Assembly: GCA_015143295.1 (NCBI GenBank)
Contig: CM026565.1
Coordinates: 10,910,041-10,974,040 of the forward strand
DNA length: 64,000 nucleotides
Reading direction: 5' to 3'
Source: Tetracentron sinense
Taxonomy: Eukaryota > Streptophyta > Magnoliopsida > Trochodendrales > Trochodendraceae
The notes below the pieces were generated by a model, which worked only from the letters and a program-made list of their open reading frames with translations, did no database searches and was not told the DNA's origin. Below are positions 57,892 to 64,000 of this stretch, piece by piece (the first letter of the stretch is position 1; every line of letters begins with the position of its first letter). A program made the position numbers and the translations under genes.

Positions 57892-60800
57892 TTAACATAC
57901 CTCAGTCAAGAAAAGATGAGTATACTTCTCCCTCATTTCTGACTCCAGCTCCCATGAAGCTTCATCTTCATCATGATTGTTCCACTGAACTTTCACTAAT
58001 GAAATGGACTTTGCTCAAAGCTGCTTCATCATCCGATCCAAGATACGAACTGGTTTCTCCACATATGAAGTATCCTGCCTGAGCTCCAAGACACTGAAAT
58101 CAATGGTGTGAGACTGATCTCTCACATACTTCCTCAACATAGATACATGAAACACATTGTGCACGCTGGACAAGCTAGGTGGCAAAGCAAGCCTGTACGC
58201 CACAACCCCAATCCTTTCTAGAATCTCAAATGGTCCGATAAATCTTGGTGATAGCTTCCCCTTCTTCTTTCTAAATCTCATCACACCTTTCATAGGTGAT
58301 ACTTTCAGAAAAACATGGTCACCAATAGCAAACTCTAGAATTCTTATTCGTCGGTCTGCATAACTCTTTTGCCGACTTTGAGCAGTCTTTAACCACTCTC
58401 TGATCATAGCTACCTTTTTAGTAGTTTCCCGAACCAGCTCAAGCCCAAGCAAACCACCATCCCCCACCTCTGCCCAACAAATAGGCGATCGACAAGGTCT
58501 ACCATACAATGCCTCATAAGGTGCCATACCAATACTGGCATGGTAGCTGTTGTTATAGGCAAACTCTACTAATGATAGGTGATCTTCCCAGCCACCCTTA
58601 AAATCCAAGATACAAGCTCGAAGCATGTCTTCCATCACTTGGTTGACTCGCTCTATCTGGCCATCAGTTTGGGGATGAAAAGCCGTACTTAAATCTAATG
58701 ATGTCCCTAAAGCTCTCTGAAAACTCTTCCAGAATTGAGATGTAAACCTCGCATCTCAATCTGAGACTATCGATATAGGAACTCCATGCAGTTTAACTAT
58801 CTCCTTTACATACAGCTTACTTAACTCATCCATGGAATAAGTAGTACGAATCGGAAGAAAGTGAGCAGATTTTGTTAATCGGTCTACTATAACCCATACT
58901 GCATCGTGCCCTTGCCTCGACCTTGGTAGTCCGACTACAAAATCCATCGATATCCTTTCCCATTTCCATTCTGCAATGGACAATGACTGCATAAGCCCAG
59001 ATGGCTTCTGATGCTCAGTCTTCACTTGTTGACAAGTCAAACATCTAGATACAAACTCTGTAACATCCCGTTTCATACCATCCCACCAAAAGTGCCTACA
59101 AAGATCTCGATACATCTTTGTACCACCCGGATGAATTGTATACTTTGCGTGATGTGCTTCTTCAAGAACCTCTCTCTTTAAATCAGCCAAATATGGAACA
59201 CACAATCTACTACGAAATCTCACATCGCCATCTGATCCAACAACCCAATCTATAGTGTTACCAACAACTGCCTCTGAAACTCTTGATTGCAACTTTCCAT
59301 CTTGTGATTGAGCTTGAATGATTTTACTGACCAATGTCGTTTGGACAGTTAGACTGAAGAGAAAAACCTTAACATTCTGCTGAATTGGATGAATATTATA
59401 TTCTGAAACTACCTCCAACATATTCCACTCCTGAACCATCATAAGAGCAACTAATCCTCTCGGTTTGCGGCTCAATGCATCTGCTACAACATTAGCCTTC
59501 CTAGGATGATAGTGAAGAGTAAAGTCATAATCCTTCAGATGTTCCATCCACCTTCGCTGTCTCATGTTCAACTCCTTCTGACAGAACAGGTATTTCAAAC
59601 TTTTGTGATCAGAAAAGAACTCAAACTTCTCTCCATAAAGATAATGTCTCCATATCTTCAATGCAAAAACAACTGCCGCCAACTCCAAATCATGAGTTGG
59701 ATAGTTCTTCTCATGAACCTTCAATTGGCGAGATGCATAGGCAATCACCTTACCATTCTACATTAAAACACACCCCAAGCCCTGATGAGATGCCTCACTA
59801 TAGACCACAAGTCCTCCATTGCTCTCAGGAATGGTCAAAACTGGTGCTGATGTCAGTCGGGTCTTTAACTCAACAAAAGCCTGCTCACAACTATCATCCC
59901 AAACAAAATTCACGTCTTTCTTAGTCAAATGAGTTAAAGGTGCAGAAATCTTTAAAAATCCCTCAATGAAACGTCGATAGTATCCGGCCAGACCCAGAAA
60001 ACTACGAATTTCGGTAACTGAAGTGGGCTGTCCACAGTCCATTACCGCTTCAACCTTAGCAGGATTTACTGACACTCCTTCTCTTGAGATGACATGTCCC
60101 AAAAACTTGACTTGCTCCTGCCAGAATTCACACTTTGAAAGTTTGGCATATAACTGATGTTTTCGCAAAGTCTGAAGTGCGATATGAAGATGTTGAGTAT
60201 GCTCTTCACTAGACTTTGAATAAATCAAAATGTCATGTACAAAGACGACAACAAATTGATCTAAGAAAGGCTTAAACACCAGGTTCATCAACTCCATAAA
60301 AGCCGCTGGTGCATTAGTCAGCCCAAATGGCATGACTAAGAACTCGTAATGTCAATACCGAGTCCGAAAAGCTGCTTAGAGATGTCCTTCTCCTTCACCC
60401 TCAACTGGTGATAACCTGACCTCAAATCGATCTTGGAAAATAACTGCGCTCCCTTAAGTTGATCAAATAAATCCTCAATCCTAGGCAAAGGGTACTGGTT
60501 CTTAATTGTCACCTTGTTCAATTGTCGGTAATCAATACACAGCCGCATTGATCCGTCCTTCTTCTTGACAAATAGTACTGGCGCACCCCATGGTGAAGTA
60601 CTAGGCCGAATAAAGCCCTGATTTAACAACCCCTGAATCTGCTCTTTCAGCTCCTTCAATTCCATTGGCGCCATTCTATAAGGTGCCTTTGATATTGGTG
60701 TAGTACCTGATACCAAATCAATACCAAAATCCACTACCCTCCTTGGAGGCAACCCCGGTATCTCTTGAAATACATCAGCAAACTCAGAGGCAACGTGTAT

Positions 60801-62282
60801 CTGCTCCAACTCGATACCCTGATCCATACTCTCAATGTGAGAGAGGAACCCTGAAGTCAACACTCCTTCTGAGCAATTACTCCTAAAATGAAATGGTGTC
60901 TCACCAGGAATCGAGAAAGTCACTGTCTTCTCAAAATAGGACAACTTAGCATGAAAGGCCGCCAACCAATTCATGCCTAAAAGTACATCAAATTCCCGCA
61001 TCTCGAGTACCACCAAATCAACTAGAAGAACTCTCTCCCCAAACTTAACTGGACACTCTCTACAGATTCGATCAAGAGTAGTTGACTCTCCCAATGGTGT
61101 CACAACCGATAATGCTAAATCTATAGATTCTGGCACTAAGCCCAATGCATTCATAAATGTAACTGAAATGAAAGAATGTGTAGCTCCCGAATCAAAAAGT
61201 ACTCTAGCAATGCTGTTATAAACTGAAAGTGTACCTTCAACTACCGCATTTGATGCCTCTACATCCTTCTGAACTACCGCAAATACTTGGCCCTGGTTCT
61301 TCTACTGACTGAGAGCCTGAGTCTGAGGTCGATCCGTCTTGGGTTTCAGACAGTCTCTAGCAAGATGTCCCTTCTCCCTGCAATTGTAGCACATCCCATT
61401 AAAAGCTTTTGTCTCAGCTCGCTGAACAGGCACGACTGGAACCACTGCAGAGGACACACCTGGTGCATTCGTCTTCTGACGCTTCCATGGCTGCTGATGT
61501 CCTTTAAACTGACCCTTCTGATTCTGTTGAGGCACTGGCTTGTCCTTACCCTTCTGCTCTGACCTCTGCTCCCTGCCTCTCTGGTAAGTTGCATTATCCT
61601 GCTCAATCACTAGGGCCCGCTCCATAACTTCTGAATAAGTTCTCAGTTGATGTCCTACTACCATCTTACGAATAGAAGGAGTCAAGCCTTGTTCGAACTT
61701 CCGAACTCGGCGCACCTCATCTTCCACCATGTATGTGGCAAAGCAAGACAACTCAGCATACTTTGCCTCATATTGACTGACAGTAAGAGATCCCTGGGTC
61801 AAATTAATGAACTCTACGGCCTTCTGCTCACGAACAGTCTCTGGAAAGTACTTGGCATAGAACCTCTCCTTAAATTCTTCCCATCCCATCTCAACCACAT
61901 CCTCAGTCCTGGCTACCAAATCCCACCAATGATGTGCTTCTCCTTTTAGAAAGAATACTGCCAGTTTCCTCTGCTGAACCTCAATGCAATCCATTATCTT
62001 ATAGATCTTCTCCAACTCAAGGATCCATTTATCTGCCTCCATCGGATCCGCAGTTCCATTGAAGTTTGATGGATTCAATCTCTTGAATTCTTTTATCAGA
62101 CTTGCCATCGGAGTATCCATTGACTGTTGGCTAGACGAATCAGACCTATTACCCATCTGCTTAGCACTCTCTTCCAGAAGCCTTGTCATTTCTCCCATGA
62201 CCCGGTATACTTCATTCAGTCCTGCAGGGCCTCCTAGCGCCCTACCACCACCTCTACCTCATCCTCTCCTACCTCCAAACAT
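57892..62282 (-). pseudogene. Element E gag-pol remnant, nearly full length
   Basis: Starts MFGGRRG at 62282, with a TGA at codon 8 where CGA is expected; an internal Met at 62198 opens the 298-aa gag block. Gag has HHWW, the QYEAKYAELS motif and one zinc knuckle CYNCREKGHLARDC (near 61385-61345). A TAG at 61299-61301 follows. The same frame continues through protease (DSGATHSF near 61195) into RT up to 60336. A frameshift near 60350 leads to the block 60333-59758. There the RT active site FVDD is FVHD (His at 60235-60237). A stop near 59757 precedes RNase H and integrase (59748-58015). The integrase aspartate motif is SD-stop-DARF (near 58755). The chromodomain (EASWELE) runs on past a TGA at 58015 to the stop at 57892. 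Confidence 0.93.
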
Positions 62283-62426
62283 AATCTTTATCACACAATA
62301 AGGAAAATAATTAGTCCGGTATTACTATAATAATGGAAGGAAGAATAGCTATTTAGCTAAACACAACTCAAGGACCCTAAGAACTTTCTTGGATGTCACT
62401 CTTGTTACACCAAAGTTTCTAAACCT

Positions 62427-62439
62427 GGCTCTGATACCA
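62427..62439 (-). other. Primer-binding site of element E
   Basis: Minus strand TGGTATCAGAGCC, initiator-Met tRNA type, three bases from the LTR end. The short leader 62283-62426 has no ORF. Confidence 0.88.
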
Positions 62440-62442
62440 ATC

Positions 62443-64000
62443 TGTCACGCCCCGAAATCTATACACAATAATACTAATATTTGTCTAAATATCAAGGCGT
62501 GAACCGGAAACAAAATTCAAATATTAATGGAAATTAAAATAATTTAATACTCCATTAAACAGATTTAAATAACCAGTATCACTAAAAGACTCAATAACAT
62601 GAGTTCTCCCAAAAACTAAATCATCCAAATATTTCATATAGTTTACCTCACTACAGTTCTCTCACAGTCTAACAAAGAAGAAAACTTTAAGGTTGGTCTC
62701 ACTTGCTCAAACGAGAGTAATTCCTATTCTTTTTAATCACCACCTGAAAAAGAAGAATCAACAAGGGTGAGCCCACAGCTCAATAAGAGAATACACTATA
62801 ATTTAAATGCATTAACAATTCATATGATAAGATGACTAACAAATTATGCATATTATTCAATTAAGTCTTTACTTATGGTTCAATCCGATCAATAGGGGTC
62901 TTACACAACTTACCCTATTGATCAAGGGAATCCTTGGGGTCTCACACAGCTTACCCTATCCCTTGGGTCTCACACAGTTCACCAATCTGAGAATCGAGTG
63001 TCTTACACAACTCAACTCAATCCTCTGTTTCTGGGTAGGTACTCTACACCACCTTGAAACAATCATTGGGTGGTACACAACATCACCTTATGATCAATTT
63101 AAGGAGGTTTTACACAATTTACTCCTTGAATAACCCTTAACCAAGGTTAAAACAATGTCTATTGAATCACCATTATTTTAAAAAATGAATACCAACTATT
63201 ATGAAAATATAGCAAAACATTAAATGACAGTTATAATAGTCAACATCATAATTCATAATTAAAATTTACAATTAATATCTAGGCAGATACAACATACCTT
63301 ATTTCAAAAGGGGTTTCAATTGTGTTTCTGCAACTGAAACTTTAGTTATAAATATCACATATTTATAACCCTACAAATTCTCAATTTCCCATGATAATGG
63401 GGTTCAGGGTTTCACAAACCCCCAAGGGCTTGGAAAAACACTTTTTTTTTATGCTAGTGAGTTTAGTAAAACCCTTATACTAGCATAAAAGAGTTCAGTT
63501 ACTAACCAATTGGTTAGTAACTAATTAGTTAAGTTTGTTAGGGGTATCTTTCAACCACCCAACATATTAACTAAAAAAATATAAGTCACATTACTAACAA
63601 ATTATTTAGTAACTAATTATTTAAATTTGTTAGATGTATCTTTCAACCATCTAACAAACTAACTAATTAGTTATAAAGGAATCTCAACGAAACAATATTC
63701 CCACACTCAAATAATATATACATTTAATTAAAATATCTTAGGAAAATTAATGTGAAAAATATCCATTTTTCCGGTTTTTGATTTTCAACTAAGATTTTGA
63801 CCCACAAAAATACTGATTTTGGGAAAACTTTCTTCACGAAAGTTGAAGATCTTTTCGAGCTCTTCGAAACGGTGTACTATTGGACCAAAATCAAACTCAA
63901 TGTCATAAAGTTCTGACCCAAATACCGAAACTGGATAAATCTCATTTAAATTAACTCAATTCCGAAAATCACTAATTTTAATCTCCTAGATCTCTTATAT
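62443..64000 (-). repeat. Element E right LTR (5' LTR), cut by the window edge
   Basis: TGTCACGCCCCG start. Matches 55650-57200 closely, including the stem-loop array at 62887-63127. In this copy the first stem is 11 bp (GATCAATAGGG/CCCTATTGATC). The remaining roughly 650 bp lie outside. Confidence 0.94.

Larger units (their letters stand above)
55650..64000 (-). mobile_element. Element E: chromovirus nested in the element D LTR, runs off the window
   Basis: Left LTR 55650-57856, polypurine tract 57857-57870, gag-pol 57892-62282, PBS 62427-62439, right LTR from 62443 to beyond 64000. All minus strand. Few lesions, so fairly young, but dead. No intron-like interval between gag and protease. 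The left flank CATAA (55645-55649) is the expected duplication; its partner is outside. Confidence 0.93.

Overview
This window looks like intergenic heterochromatin from a large flowering-plant genome. No intact host gene, tRNA, rRNA or bacterial-type feature is visible. Nearly every base belongs to an LTR retrotransposon. Most are Ty3/gypsy chromoviruses whose proteins look like the Tekay (Del) clade: PBS matching initiator-Met tRNA, pol order PR-RT-RH-IN, and a C-terminal chromodomain with an EEATWE-type motif. One Ty1/copia element of the Sirevirus type is present. The species cannot be named from sequence alone.

Layout. 1-4972: three partial LTRs of one superfamily in alternating orientation (1-596 plus, 1703-3768 minus, 3769-4972 plus). 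The first two flank a decayed plant mobile domain (PMD) reading frame (595-1626). 4973-19178: element A, minus strand, an LTR-internal-LTR-internal-LTR tandem with a period of about 7,018 bp, truncated at both outer ends. 19179-19795: a 617-bp piece of an LTR of family B, ending exactly inside the integrase gene of a Sirevirus. 19796-24783 and 45091-45821: the Sirevirus (plus strand), with decayed pol, a decayed env-like ORF, several polypurine tracts and the start of its 3' LTR.

The Sirevirus is the base of a nest. Element B (24784-45090, minus, 5-bp duplication AGATT) sits in the env-like ORF. Element C (30275-39770, minus, duplication GAAAC) sits in the RT region of B. Element D (from 45822, minus) sits in the Sirevirus 3' LTR. 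Element E (from 55650, minus, running off the right edge) sits in the 5' LTR of D. The order of insertion follows directly: Sirevirus, then B and D, then C and E.

Every coding region is broken by stops or frameshifts, but the domain architecture is readable. The most interesting observation is a small AT-rich GT-AG interval between the gag zinc knuckle and the protease. It sits at the same codon phase in A (both copies), C and D, and removing it restores the gag-pol frame. Elements B and E read through the same point without it. This suggests a splicing switch between Gag and Gag-Pol in one sublineage. Other signals are a seven-unit array of stem-loops with a conserved loop in the E LTRs, palindromic GATCGATC-type arrays 50-280 bp upstream of the TATA box in several LTR families, a small repeat-containing leader ORF unique to B, and patchy divergence between the two A copies.
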